Shown piece after piece: positions 17,331-27,161 of a stretch of 64,000 nucleotides of DNA (positions are counted from its first letter, which is position 1; each line of letters opens with the position of its first letter). The notes beneath the pieces were generated by a model, which was not told the origin of the DNA, did no database searches, and was given only the letters and a program-made list of their open reading frames with translations. The stretch comes from Roseococcus sp. SDR (lineage in GTDB: Bacteria; Pseudomonadota; Alphaproteobacteria; Acetobacterales; Acetobacteraceae): assembly GCF_019083995.1 (NCBI RefSeq), contig NZ_JAHRCU010000007.1:1-64000 (forward strand). The letters run 5' to 3'. A program made the position numbers and the translations under genes.

Positions 17331-20300
17331 GCGCGGATTCCAGGGCGGCCCAGCGGGCGCGGGTGGCTTCGACATTGCGCCGCTTCACCGGGCCGAAGCC
17401 CTTGATGCCGGCCGCCGCCTCGGCCCATTCGCAGGCGCGGGCGTAGTTGGTGGGGTGCAGGCCGGCGAGCAGCTTCTCGATCCCGGCGCGATACTCGCCG
17501 ATCAGCGCGCGCTCCATGCGGCGTTCCTCGGTATGGCCGAAGGGGTCGAGCGGCGTGCCGCGCAGCGCCTTGCCGTGACGCAGCCAGCCCATGGCGTTCA
17601 GCATCCAGGGGCCGAAGGTGATCTTGCGGATGCGGCCATCGCTGCCCGGTTTCGCCAGCAGGGGCGGCGCGAGATGCAGGTTGATGCGGGTGGTGCCGGT
17701 GAAGCCCTCCGCCAGCTTCGCCTGCCAGGCGGCGTCGGTATGAAGCCGCGCCACCTCATACTCATCCTTGTAGGCCATCAGGCGATACAGCTGCGTCGCC
17801 ACTGCCCGCGTCAGCCGCGTCTCGCCCGGCAGCTCTGCCGCCTGCACACGCGCCACGAATTCGGCGTAGCGCGCGGCATAGCGCGCGGATTGATAGGCGG
17901 TGAGGTCCGCCACGCAGCGCCCGATCAGCGCCTCCAGCGTCTCGGGCGGCTTCGGCGCTGCCTCGGCGGCGAGGCGCCCGGCCTCGAAGGCGGCGAGGTT
18001 CTTCGGCACGGCGGCGCCGTTCAGCTCGATGGCGCGGCGCAGCGCCTCGCGCGACATCGGGATCAGGCCGCGCTGGAAGGCGGCGCCGAGCAGGTAGATG
18101 TTCAGGTAGATCAGCTCGCCGAAATCCTGCTCCACGCGGCGGGCGGCGGGCAGGGCCACCACCTCGCGCGTCACGGCGCGCACGCTCTCCAGCATCGCGG
18201 CGGGGTCGTCGCGCGTCTCGGGGTTCAGCACGAAGCGGCCAGTGGGCGAGACATCGGCGCTCAGCACCACGCGCGAGCGGCCGGGGCCGAGCAGCGGCCG
18301 CGCCATGCGGCCATGCGCGCCCACCAGGTCGGCCGCGATCATCGCATCCGTCTGGCCCTGGCCGATGCGCGGGCTGGTCACCACCTCACCCACGCGGCCG
18401 ATACGCAGCTGCGCATAGACGCCGCCGCCCTTCTGCGCGAGACCGAGATTGTCGAGGGAGCGCACCGGCCGCCCTTCCAGATGCGCCGCCATGGCGAGGA
18501 TGGCGGAGAGCGCCGTGACGCCCTGCCCGCCCACGCCGGCCAGCAGGATGTTCCAGGCGTCGCCCGGCGCGGCCTCGGGCAGCACGGGCAGCGGCGCCTC
18601 GGTGGCGATGACCGGCATCGGCGGCTTCGCGGGCTCCGCGCCCTCCAGCGTGAGGAAGGAGGGGCAGAAGCCTTCGACGCAGGAAAAATCCTGGTTGCAG
18701 CCGGATTGGTCGATGCGGCGCTTGCGGCCCCATTCCGTCTCGATCGGCTCGATCGCGATGCAGTTCGACGCGCGCGAGCAATCGCCGCAATCCTCGCAGA
18801 CACGCGGGTTGATCACCGCGCGCTTCGTGGCCTTGGGTGCCAGATCGCGCTTGCGCTGGCGGCGCTTCTCCGTCGCGCATTGCTGGTCGTAGATCAGCAC
18901 CGAGCAGCCGGGCACCTCGCGCAGCATGCGCTGAACCGCGTCCAGCTCACTGCGGGGGTAGAAGGCGACGCTGCGCGGGATCAGCGGATCACCCCGATGG
19001 CGGTCCGGGTCATCGCCCACGATGACGACCTTGGTCGCACCCTCGGCCACCATCTGCGCCGCGATGCGCGGCACGGTCATCTCGCCATCCAGCGGCTGCC
19101 CGCCGGTCATGGCGACCGCGGAATTCACCAGGATCTTATAGGTGATGTTCGCCTTGCTTGCGATCGCGGCGCGGATCGCCAGCACGCCGGAATGGCCATA
19201 GGTGCCATCGCCCATATTGGTGAAAACGTGCGGCGTCTCGGTGAAATGGTGCTGGCCGATCCAGGCGGCGCCCTCGCCGCCCATATGGCTGAATAGGTCG
19301 CTCTCGCGATTCATGTCCTTCGCCAGATAATGGCAGCCGATGCCGGCCAGCGCGTGACTGCCCTCCGGCACGCGGGTCGAGGTGTTGTGCGGGCAGCCCG
19401 GGCAGAAATAGGGCTGGCGGACATCCAGCGGCTCGGCCGCCGCCGCCGCCAACGCGTCCAGCTCCGCGATGCGCGTAGCCAGGCGCTCGGTGCGCAGCGC
19501 CTCGGGCAGGGTCTTGGCCAGGCCGCGGAGAATCTGCGCGGAGTCGAGTTCGGCGAGATCGCTCAGCACATCCTTGCCATGCAGGCGCGGGCGCTCCGGC
19601 TCGGCATAGAGCGCCTCGCGCAGCTGCATCTCGAGGAAGCTGCGGCGATCCTCCACCACCAGCACGCTCTCGAGGCCCCGGCAGAATTCGCGCGCGGCCT
19701 CGGCATCCAGCGGCCAGGCGAGGCCCACCTTCCAGATGCGCAGGCCGCCCATCCGCGCCAGCTCCGGCGTGATGCCCGCATCGGCCAGCGCCTGCTTCAG
19801 CGTGGACCATGCCTTGCCGCGCACCGCGATGCCGAAGCGTGCATTCGGCGCCTCCTGCACCACGCGGTTGAAGCCATTGAGCCGCGCGAAGGCCAATGCG
19901 GCCGGCAGCTTGAAATGCCGCACCCGCTCCTCGATGGGCAGCGCGGCATCCTTCAGGCGGATATGCAGCCCGCCCGGCGGCATCGCCACGCCATTGGGCG
20001 TCAGCGTCATCAGCGCGGCCGGGTCCACCGTCAGGCTCATGGTGGCGTCCATCGTCTCCGCGATGCACTTCATGCCGACCCAGAGGCCGGAGAAGCGCGA
20101 GAGGGCGATGGCCTTCACGCCATATTCCAGCACCTCGCCCACATCGGCCGGGTCAAGCATCGGGATCTCGAGATCGGCGAAGGCATATTCCGAACCGCTG
20201 GTGACGGTGGAGGATTTGGACGCCGGGTCATCGCCGGCCAGCGCCAGAACGCCCCCCAGCGGTGCCGTCCCCGCCCCATTGGCATGCCGCAGCACATCGC

Positions 20301-20676
20301 CGCTGCGGTCCACGCCCGGCCCCTTGCCGTACCAGATGGCGAAGACGCCCTGATGCTTCGCTTTCGGATAGAGGTTGAGCTGCTGCGTGCCCCAGCACGC
20401 CGTCGCCGCGAGATCCTCGTTCAGCCCCGGCTCGAAGACGATGCGGTGCTCCGCCAGGCGCTTCTTCTGCTTCCAGAGTTCGCGGTCATAGCCGCCGAGC
20501 GGCGAGCCGCGATAGCCGCTGATATAGGCCGCCGTATCCAGCCCCTCGGCATCGTCCAGCTCGCGCCGCAGCAGGGGGATGCGCACCAGCGCCTGCGTGC
20601 CGGTCAGCAGGGTTTCGCGCCCCGCGGCTTCCCAACGCTCCTCCAGGGAGATGTCGGCGCGGATGATGCTGTTCAT
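17323..20676 (-). CDS. Fused indolepyruvate ferredoxin oxidoreductase (IorA-IorB type)
   Basis: A single 1117-residue polypeptide combines the alpha and beta subunits that decarboxylate arylpyruvates or related 2-oxoacids to acyl-CoA with reduced ferredoxin. The N-terminal pyrimidine domain has GYRGSPLGGYDRELW. The TPP domain has CPGCPHNTST and MGDGTYGHSGVLAI. The Fe-S region has CEDCGDCSRASNC followed by CNQDFSCVEGFC. The gamma-like domain has AGVGGQGVTALSAIL. ATG 20676 begins MNSIIRADISLEERW; the longer frame covers the divergent promoter. A divergent Lrp/AsnC-type gene is a natural regulator and an acyl-CoA dehydrogenase overlaps the 3' end. Confidence 0.95.
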   Translation of the reverse strand: MNSIIRADISLEERWEAAGRETLLTGTQALVRIPLLRRELDDAEGLDTAAYISGYRGSPLGGYDRELWKQKKRLAEHRIVFEPGLNEDLAATACWGTQQLNLYPKAKHQGVFAIWYGKGPGVDRSGDVLRHANGAGTAPLGGVLALAGDDPASKSSTVTSGSEYAFADLEIPMLDPADVGEVLEYGVKAIALSRFSGLWVGMKCIAETMDATMSLTVDPAALMTLTPNGVAMPPGGLHIRLKDAALPIEERVRHFKLPAALAFARLNGFNRVVQEAPNARFGIAVRGKAWSTLKQALADAGITPELARMGGLRIWKVGLAWPLDAEAAREFCRGLESVLVVEDRRSFLEMQLREALYAEPERPRLHGKDVLSDLAELDSAQILRGLAKTLPEALRTERLATRIAELDALAAAAAEPLDVRQPYFCPGCPHNTSTRVPEGSHALAGIGCHYLAKDMNRESDLFSHMGGEGAAWIGQHHFTETPHVFTNMGDGTYGHSGVLAIRAAIASKANITYKILVNSAVAMTGGQPLDGEMTVPRIAAQMVAEGATKVVIVGDDPDRHRGDPLIPRSVAFYPRSELDAVQRMLREVPGCSVLIYDQQCATEKRRQRKRDLAPKATKRAVINPRVCEDCGDCSRASNCIAIEPIETEWGRKRRIDQSGCNQDFSCVEGFCPSFLTLEGAEPAKPPMPVIATEAPLPVLPEAAPGDAWNILLAGVGGQGVTALSAILAMAAHLEGRPVRSLDNLGLAQKGGGVYAQLRIGRVGEVVTSPRIGQGQTDAMIAADLVGAHGRMARPLLGPGRSRVVLSADVSPTGRFVLNPETRDDPAAMLESVRAVTREVVALPAARRVEQDFGELIYLNIYLLGAAFQRGLIPMSREALRRAIELNGAAVPKNLAAFEAGRLAAEAAPKPPETLEALIGRCVADLTAYQSARYAARYAEFVARVQAAELPGETRLTRAVATQLYRLMAYKDEYEVARLHTDAAWQAKLAEGFTGTTRINLHLAPPLLAKPGSDGRIRKITFGPWMLNAMGWLRHGKALRGTPLDPFGHTEERRMERALIGEYRAGIEKLLAGLHPTNYARACEWAEAAAGIKGFGPVKRRNVEATRARWAALESAHV

Positions 20677-20788
20677 GACGGTCTCCGGTCCCGGGCGGAT
20701 TATGACTGTGGGAGACTGCGCTGGAAAGCGCCGGAGGTTTTGCCGCATTCTCTTGTGCAGCGCCGAAATGCCAGAAGGATCTTCCGCG

Positions 20789-21244
20789 ATGGACGCCATT
20801 GACCGCCGGATCCTCCGTGCCCTGCACGGCGAGGCCCGCCTGACCAATGCGGAGCTCGCCGAACGCGCCGGCCTTTCCCCCTCGCCCTGCTGGGCGCGGG
20901 TGCGGCGGCTGGAGCAGGCCGGCGTGATCCGCGGCTACCGGGCCGAGCTGGACCAGGCGAAGCTGGGTTTGCCCGACACCGTCATCATCGAGGTGATGAC
21001 CGAGAAGCACGACGCCGAGCAGCTGGCGCGCTTCGAGGAGGCCATCGCCGCCATGCCGGAGGTGATCGAGGCCTGGCTCGTCACCGGCGAATACGACTAC
21101 ATCCTGAAGGCGGCGGTGGGCGGCACGGCGGGGTATGAGCGGCTGCTGCGCGAGAAGATCTATCGCCTGCCCGGTGTGCGGCACACCCGCACTGCGTTTG
21201 GCATCCGCTGCCTGAAACAGGTCTTCACGCCGGTGCCGGCTTAG
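20789..21244 (+). CDS. Lrp/AsnC-family transcriptional regulator
   Basis: 151-residue regulator. The N-terminal winged HTH reads DAIDRRILRALHGEARLTN and AERAGLSPSPCWARVRRLE, and the C-terminal RAM ligand domain ends with LPGVRHTRTAFGIRCLKQV. An AGAAGGA ribosome site 9 bp upstream supports the ATG at 20789 over longer frames. It is divergent from the fused indolepyruvate oxidoreductase across 112 bp, so it very likely senses an amino or keto acid and controls that operon and itself. Confidence 0.92.
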   Translation: MDAIDRRILRALHGEARLTNAELAERAGLSPSPCWARVRRLEQAGVIRGYRAELDQAKLGLPDTVIIEVMTEKHDAEQLARFEEAIAAMPEVIEAWLVTGEYDYILKAAVGGTAGYERLLREKIYRLPGVRHTRTAFGIRCLKQVFTPVPA

Positions 21245-21299
21245 CTTTGCCGCGCGGCTGATTCACGCCCCTGGCGATGCCGCCAAAGGCGACCAGACG

Positions 21300-21974
21300 C
21301 TAGGCCGGCAAGGGCCCCAGCAGCCCATGCTCGAGCGCGGTGCGATAGACCCGCGCCGGGAAATCCTCGGCCGCCGCCGCCGCGCGCAGCACCGCCACAT
21401 CCTCCGGCACCAGGGGCGTCAGCATCGGCAGGAAGCGCGGAATGGGCTGAACCGGCGCCGGGCGCCCGAGCAGCGATTCCACCACCTCATCCGTCACGGG
21501 CGCCAGCGCGCCGCAGGTCATCTCGAAACCCTCCAGCCGCATCAGCCGGCCGGCGAAGGCGACGCCCTGCGCCTCCTCCCGCGCCAGCATCTGGTCCTGG
21601 ATGTGCAGAGCGGTGCCGCGCAGAAGATCCTCCGCCATGACACCGCCTTCCGGATGCGTGGCGCCCACACGGAACAGCGTGAAATGCGCGCGGGAGAGGG
21701 CGGCCAGAATGCGTGCCTCCTCGCTGCCATCCGGGTAGTCGCCGGCCTTGGCCTCTCGGTCGAGCGCACGGGAATGCCCACCCACCGGGCCGAAGACCGC
21801 GAGGTCGAGCACCAGCTGGAACTGCGCCTCGTTGCCGACGCGCACCTCCTTGTGGTGCCACACGCCCAGCGCCCGCGCCTGCGAGGCCGCGTTGGCCTGC
21901 GGGATGCGGCCCGCGGCCGCGCTCAGGATGCGCTCCCGGATCGCGCGATAGGCCTCGTAGACGGTGGTGCTCAT
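21300..21974 (-). CDS. Conserved-looking protein of unknown function
   Basis: 224 residues, soluble, no signal peptide or membrane segment. Recognisable blocks are VWHHKEVRVGNEAQFQLVLD and GGVMAEDLLRGTALHIQDQM. I do not recognise a family. It begins 15 bp after the stop of the Ldh-family dehydrogenase on the same strand, so the two are probably co-transcribed and the protein may act on the same substrate. Codon use looks like the neighbours, so it is likely a real gene. Confidence 0.6.
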   Translation of the reverse strand: MSTTVYEAYRAIRERILSAAAGRIPQANAASQARALGVWHHKEVRVGNEAQFQLVLDLAVFGPVGGHSRALDREAKAGDYPDGSEEARILAALSRAHFTLFRVGATHPEGGVMAEDLLRGTALHIQDQMLAREEAQGVAFAGRLMRLEGFEMTCGALAPVTDEVVESLLGRPAPVQPIPRFLPMLTPLVPEDVAVLRAAAAAEDFPARVYRTALEHGLLGPLPA

Positions 21975-21989
21975 TCCAGATCCCTCAGG

Positions 21990-23084
21990 TCAAACCCCGT
22001 CTGGGCCGTTGATCCCCAGCGAGGCGGCCGTGTCCAGGATGCCCTGCCATGCCTCGCGCGGCAGCGGAAGGCCCGTCACGCGGCGCTGGGCACGGCGCTC
22101 ATTCTCGGGGTCGCCCGGGGCCATGATCGGCGCCTCGGGGTCCGCGGGGCGGCAGGACTTCACCCAGGCCACATAATCCTGCGCCGCCTGGTGGAAGGCC
22201 GCCTCATCGGCGAAATGCGCGGGCGAGAGGTAGATGGAGAGCATGCCGTTCGCGATGCGCCCGCGCTCCGTGATGGGTCCGGAGCAGCCGCCGCCCGTCA
22301 GCGCACCCGCCAGCAATTCGCAGATGAAGGCGAGGCCGGAGCCCTTGTGGTCGCCAAAGGCGCGAATCGCCCCCGTGCCGTTGGACGGGTTGCGCGGGCC
22401 CACCGGCGGGTAGTCGCCATAGAGCGTGTGCGGATCGCCCGACATCTTCCCATCGGCCGTGATCAGCGCGTTCTCCGGCAGCGCCTTGCCGCCATTGGAG
22501 GCGACCAGCACCTTGCCCTCCGCCACGAAGGAGGTGGCGAAATCGAGGATCACCGGCCCCTCGGGCAGCGGAACGCCGACGCAGAAGGGTGCCGTCGAGA
22601 AGCGCCGCTCCGCCCCGCCGAAGGGGGCGACGAGCACTGAGCCCGCGACATTCACGAAATGGATGGAGATCAGCCCCTCGGCCGTCGCCATCTCGGCATA
22701 GTCACCGGTGCGGCCGATATGGCCCGCATTGCGCAGCCCGACGATGCAGGCGCCCTGGGCGAGCGCGCGCTCGATGCCCAGGCGCGTGGCCTGCTCCGCC
22801 ACCGTCTGGCCGAAGCCGAACTTGCCATCCAGCAGCACGAAGCTGCCGCCATCGGTGACGATCTCGACACTCTGCCCGGCCAGAACGTGACCCGCGCGCT
22901 GCCATTCGACATAGCGCGGCACGCGCACCACGCCGTGGCTGTCATGGCCCGCGAGATTGGCGCCGACGAGGTGGTTCGAGATCCGCGCGGCCTCATGGGG
23001 CGCGCAGCCCGATGCGGTGAAGATGCGGGTGACGAAGCCCTCCAGCTCGGCTTCGGGGATGTAGACGTAGTCAGGCTCGGCCAT
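21990..23084 (-). CDS. Ldh-family (malate/L-lactate/ureidoglycolate-type) NAD(P)-dependent dehydrogenase
   Basis: 364 residues of the YlbC/YiaK superfamily, which is unrelated to classical malate dehydrogenase. Family markers are SNHLVGANLAGHDSHGVVR near residue 35, the nucleotide-binding AGHIGRTGDYAEMA, FATSFVAEGKVL, and the C-terminal AFGDHKGSGLAFICELLAG. The proposed active-site histidine lies in DSHG. ATG 23084 follows a GGAGGAA-like ribosome site; the longer frame adds 21 residues without support. Substrate cannot be inferred; family members reduce small 2-keto acids or oxidise 2-hydroxy acids. Confidence 0.88.
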   Translation of the reverse strand: MAEPDYVYIPEAELEGFVTRIFTASGCAPHEAARISNHLVGANLAGHDSHGVVRVPRYVEWQRAGHVLAGQSVEIVTDGGSFVLLDGKFGFGQTVAEQATRLGIERALAQGACIVGLRNAGHIGRTGDYAEMATAEGLISIHFVNVAGSVLVAPFGGAERRFSTAPFCVGVPLPEGPVILDFATSFVAEGKVLVASNGGKALPENALITADGKMSGDPHTLYGDYPPVGPRNPSNGTGAIRAFGDHKGSGLAFICELLAGALTGGGCSGPITERGRIANGMLSIYLSPAHFADEAAFHQAAQDYVAWVKSCRPADPEAPIMAPGDPENERRAQRRVTGLPLPREAWQGILDTAASLGINGPDGV

Positions 23085-23159
23085 GGCGCATTCCTCCGGT
23101 TGGGAAGGAAACTGCCCGTGGCGGGGCATCGCGTCCAGACCGGGCAACCCGTGATTCGG

Positions 23160-23957
23160 CTAGCGGCGCGCCTGCATGCGCTCGATCGCGCGCTCCAGCG
23201 CATAGGGCGTCACGCTCGTCTCCCCGCGGAAGGGGCGGTCCAGCACCATGACCAGGGCGATCAGCGTGCCCAGGGTGCCCATCATCGCCACCTTCACCAC
23301 CCGGGTGTAGAGTTGCGTGTCGGTCAGCGCATGCATCCAAAGCAGCAGCAGGCAGGGCATCAGGATCGCGTACCAGAACAGCTCCGGCAGGCGCTCGCGC
23401 GTGGCCTGGAAGCGGGCTTCGCGGACATCCGACTGCTGCTCCAGCATGCGCAGGATCTCGGTGTAGAGCGCCTGCTGCCGCGGCGAGCCGACATCGGTGG
23501 TCCGCACCACCATCTGAAGCTGGTTGAACAGCTGCTGCGCGGCTTCACTGCGCTGACCGCGCGCCATCAGCGGCCATTCCTCGGTGACCGTCACGCGCAC
23601 ATATTCCAGGAGCACCGGCCGCAATTGCTCGAACTCCGGCACACCGAGGCGAAGCAGCCCGCGATCCAGCTGGTTCACCACCGAAGCCTCGCGGGTGACC
23701 AGCTCGGACGCCTCGCGGAAGTTCACCAGCACCTGATTGAGCGAAAACCCCAGGATGAGGGCCAGCATGGTGCTCACGCCACGGATGCCGTCCAGCGTGA
23801 AGCGGTTCGCCGCGTCATCCGTGTCCTGCCCGCGCAGGGCACGCGCCAGCAGCGGCAATGTCAGCCCAAGGCCGATCAGGACCGCGGTGACGGTGACGAA
23901 CACCACCCAATTGGGCACGGCATGGGCAAGATCGAGAAGCTGGAGCATGCACTCCAA
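23160..23957 (-). CDS. DUF4239-like (bestrophin-like domain) membrane protein
   Basis: 265 residues with two N-terminal hydrophobic segments (residues 15-38 and 60-80), a long soluble helical domain, and two more segments near residues 195-235. This layout and the blocks RGVSTMLALILGFSLNQVL and EASVVNQLDRGLLRLG match DUF4239 proteins. Function is not known for the family. The start may be the ATG at 23948. It stands alone, between the dehydrogenase operon and the sugar-type ABC transporter. Confidence 0.6.
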   Translation of the reverse strand: MECMLQLLDLAHAVPNWVVFVTVTAVLIGLGLTLPLLARALRGQDTDDAANRFTLDGIRGVSTMLALILGFSLNQVLVNFREASELVTREASVVNQLDRGLLRLGVPEFEQLRPVLLEYVRVTVTEEWPLMARGQRSEAAQQLFNQLQMVVRTTDVGSPRQQALYTEILRMLEQQSDVREARFQATRERLPELFWYAILMPCLLLLWMHALTDTQLYTRVVKVAMMGTLGTLIALVMVLDRPFRGETSVTPYALERAIERMQARR

Positions 23958-24037
23958 CCTCTACAACGTGACTACGACGCATGGAATGCCCGCGCGCGGC
24001 CAACCTGGCCCGGCGGGTGACGCCTCCGCCTGGGTGT

Positions 24038-25126
<1,089 letters not shown>

Positions 25127-25153
25127 GTCTCGTCCTTTTGCGTTCAGGGCCTT

Positions 25154-25273
25154 GAGGGGCTTTGCCCCTCAAACTCCCCAGCAAGAACCTCAGGTTCTTG
25201 CATCTCCGATCAAATATGGGTGCAGGGAACTCGTTCCCTGCTGGGGGAGTGTGAGGGGGCAAAGCCCCCTCAC
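25154..25273. repeat. Cluster of nested hairpins between malG-like and malK-like genes
   Basis: Four perfect hairpins are packed in 120 bp: GAGGGGC-TTT-GCCCCTC (25154-25170), CAAGAACCT-C-AGGTTCTTG (25182-25200), GCAGGGAA-CTCG-TTCCCTGC (25222-25241) and GTGAGGGGGC-AAA-GCCCCCTCAC (25251-25273). The segments ACTCCCCAGCA (25173-25183) and TGCTGGGGGAGT (25239-25250) also pair over the middle two with one bulge. The last hairpin overlaps the 3' end of the permease gene. It looks like an extragenic palindromic element and may stabilise or attenuate the mRNA. Confidence 0.75.
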
Positions 25274-26166
25274 CCCTTCGTCGCGCCGGCGGTCAGGCCG
25301 GCGATGTAGTAGTCCATGAGGAAGGCGTAGACGACGACCGGCGGCAGCGCCGCCAGAAGCGCGCCCGCCATGAGCTGCCCCCAGGCGAAGGTGTCGCCAC
25401 GGATCAGCTGGCTCACCACGCCGATGGTCAGCGGCATCTCATCCGGCCGGGTGATGAAGGCGGTGGGATAGACGAAGGCCGCCCAGCTCACGGTGAAGGC
25501 GAAGATGGTCGCGGCGATGATGCCGGGCAGCGCCACCGGGATGAAGATCTTCAGCAGCATCTGTGGCCAGGTCGCGCCGTCGATCAGCGCCGCCTCGTCC
25601 AGCTCCTTCGGGATGGAGGCGAAGTAGCCGATCATGATCCAGGTGCAGAAGGGCACGGTCAGCGTCGGATAGACCAGCACCAGCCCCCAGGTGGAGTTGA
25701 GCAGGCCAAGGCTGCCCACGATCTGGTAGAGCGGGATGAAGAGCAGCGTGTCCGGCACCAGGTAGGTCAGGAAGACGCCGGTCGCCAGCATCTGGCTGCC
25801 CCAGAAGCGCATCCGCGCCAGCGCGAAGGCCGCCAGCACCGAGATCACCATGGTGATGATCACCACCAGCACCGTGATCTTCACGCTGTTGTACATGAAG
25901 CCGCGGAACATCGGGTTGCCGATGATGGCGGCGTAGTTCTCCAGCGTGGGGTCGCGCACGATCCAGGGATTGGCGCCGAGATCGGCGATCTCCGCACTCG
26001 TCTTCAGGCTGGTGAGCAGCATGTAGAAGGGCGGCGCCAGCATGACGATGGCGGCGAAGATGAGCGAGGCATAGGCGGTCCAGAGCGCCCAGCGCCGCTC
26101 GGCGCGCAGGCTGCCGGCCTTGTGGTAGATGCCGGGAACGTCGCGGCTCGTGGCGGCGGACATCAC
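25270..26166 (-). CDS. Carbohydrate-type ABC transporter permease (MalG-like)
   Basis: 298-residue inner-membrane permease with six predicted helices. The coupling EAA loop is EAALIDGATWPQMLLKIFIPVALPG. It opens with the signal-like cytoplasmic tail then the first helix near residue 35. Its start overlaps the stop of the MalF-like gene (ATGA), so the two are translationally coupled. The substrate of the importer is unknown. The neighbouring divergent amine oxidase and dehydratase genes hint that it may not be a sugar. Confidence 0.94.
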   Translation of the reverse strand: MMSAATSRDVPGIYHKAGSLRAERRWALWTAYASLIFAAIVMLAPPFYMLLTSLKTSAEIADLGANPWIVRDPTLENYAAIIGNPMFRGFMYNSVKITVLVVIITMVISVLAAFALARMRFWGSQMLATGVFLTYLVPDTLLFIPLYQIVGSLGLLNSTWGLVLVYPTLTVPFCTWIMIGYFASIPKELDEAALIDGATWPQMLLKIFIPVALPGIIAATIFAFTVSWAAFVYPTAFITRPDEMPLTIGVVSQLIRGDTFAWGQLMAGALLAALPPVVVYAFLMDYYIAGLTAGATKG

Positions 26167-27101
26167 GCCTCCTCCTTGTTGCGCTGGTTGATGCCGCGCA
26201 GCACGAAGAAGGCGATCACGGCGAGCAGCGGGAACATGAACAGGCTGACGGCCGCACCGCGCGGGATGTTCCCCGAGAGCACGCCCACCTGGAAGGCATA
26301 GCTGGCGAAGACATGCGTCAGGTCACGCGGGCCGCCATTGGTGAGCACGCGGACGATGTCGTAGTTGGCGAAGGTGACGATCAGGCTGAACAGCACGGTG
26401 ATGGAGATGATGTTGCGCATCATCGGCAGCGTCACGTAGCGCAGCCGCTGCCAGCTCGTCGCGCCATCGATCGCCGCCGCCTCATAGAGCTGTTCCGGCA
26501 CGGATTTCAGCGCGGCCAGGTACATGATCATGAAGAAGGGCGCGCCGTACCAGACATTGACGATGATGATGGAGATGCGCGCCCACCAGGGCTCGCCCAG
26601 CCAGGGCACGCCGGGCAGGCCAAACACATTGATCAGCCAGTTGATCGAGGAATAGGAGGGCTCGAACATCCACCACCAGCCAAGGGTGGAGAGTGCCGGC
26701 GGAATCACCCAGGGCACCAGCAGCATGCCGCGCCATTTGCGCTGCCCTTTGGTCGGGATGTGGTGCAGCATATGCGCCAGCCAGAAGCCGATCAGCGCCT
26801 TCAGCAGCACGGCGGTGATGGCGAAGAAGCAGCTCTGCCAGATCACCATCCGGAATGTCTCGGAATCCAGCAGGATGGCGAAGTTTTCGAGGCCGATGAA
26901 GCTCGTCATCCGCCGGTTCAGCGTGGCGAGGTACATCGCGTAGAAGGCCGGCCAGGCGACCAGCCCGCCGATCACCGCGATGAGCGGCAAGGTCATGATG
27001 AAGGCGATGGTCGAGCGCCGCCGCGCAAAGCGCTGCAACGTGTTGCCCGAACCGCGCGCATACGCCGCGGCCAGCCGGCCTTCGGTGGCGTCCAATGCCA
27101 T
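26163..27101 (-). CDS. Carbohydrate-type ABC transporter permease (MalF-like)
   Basis: 312-residue permease with a first helix near residues 35-58 (LPLIAVIGGLVAWPAFYAMYL in part) and the EAA loop EAAAIDGATSWQRLRYVTLP. It is the first permease of the unit and follows the binding-protein gene after a strong terminator-like hairpin, a common way to keep binding-protein mRNA in excess over permease mRNA. The ATGA overlap with the next gene fixes its end. Confidence 0.94.
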   Translation of the reverse strand: MALDATEGRLAAAYARGSGNTLQRFARRRSTIAFIMTLPLIAVIGGLVAWPAFYAMYLATLNRRMTSFIGLENFAILLDSETFRMVIWQSCFFAITAVLLKALIGFWLAHMLHHIPTKGQRKWRGMLLVPWVIPPALSTLGWWWMFEPSYSSINWLINVFGLPGVPWLGEPWWARISIIIVNVWYGAPFFMIMYLAALKSVPEQLYEAAAIDGATSWQRLRYVTLPMMRNIISITVLFSLIVTFANYDIVRVLTNGGPRDLTHVFASYAFQVGVLSGNIPRGAAVSLFMFPLLAVIAFFVLRGINQRNKEEA

Positions 27102-27120
27102 CTCGCCCCCTTCCCGTCAG

Positions 27121-27155
27121 AAAAAAATGGGCGGGCGGGGCATCACCCCGCCCGC
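27121..27155 (-). terminator. Attenuator/terminator between binding-protein and permease genes
   Basis: Perfect 10-bp GC stem (27131-27140 with 27146-27155, 5-nt loop). On the transcribed minus strand it is followed by CCA and seven T. This is a textbook intrinsic terminator placed 7 bp after the binding-protein stop, so most transcripts should end there. Confidence 0.85.
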
Positions 27156-27161
27156 ATTCGC

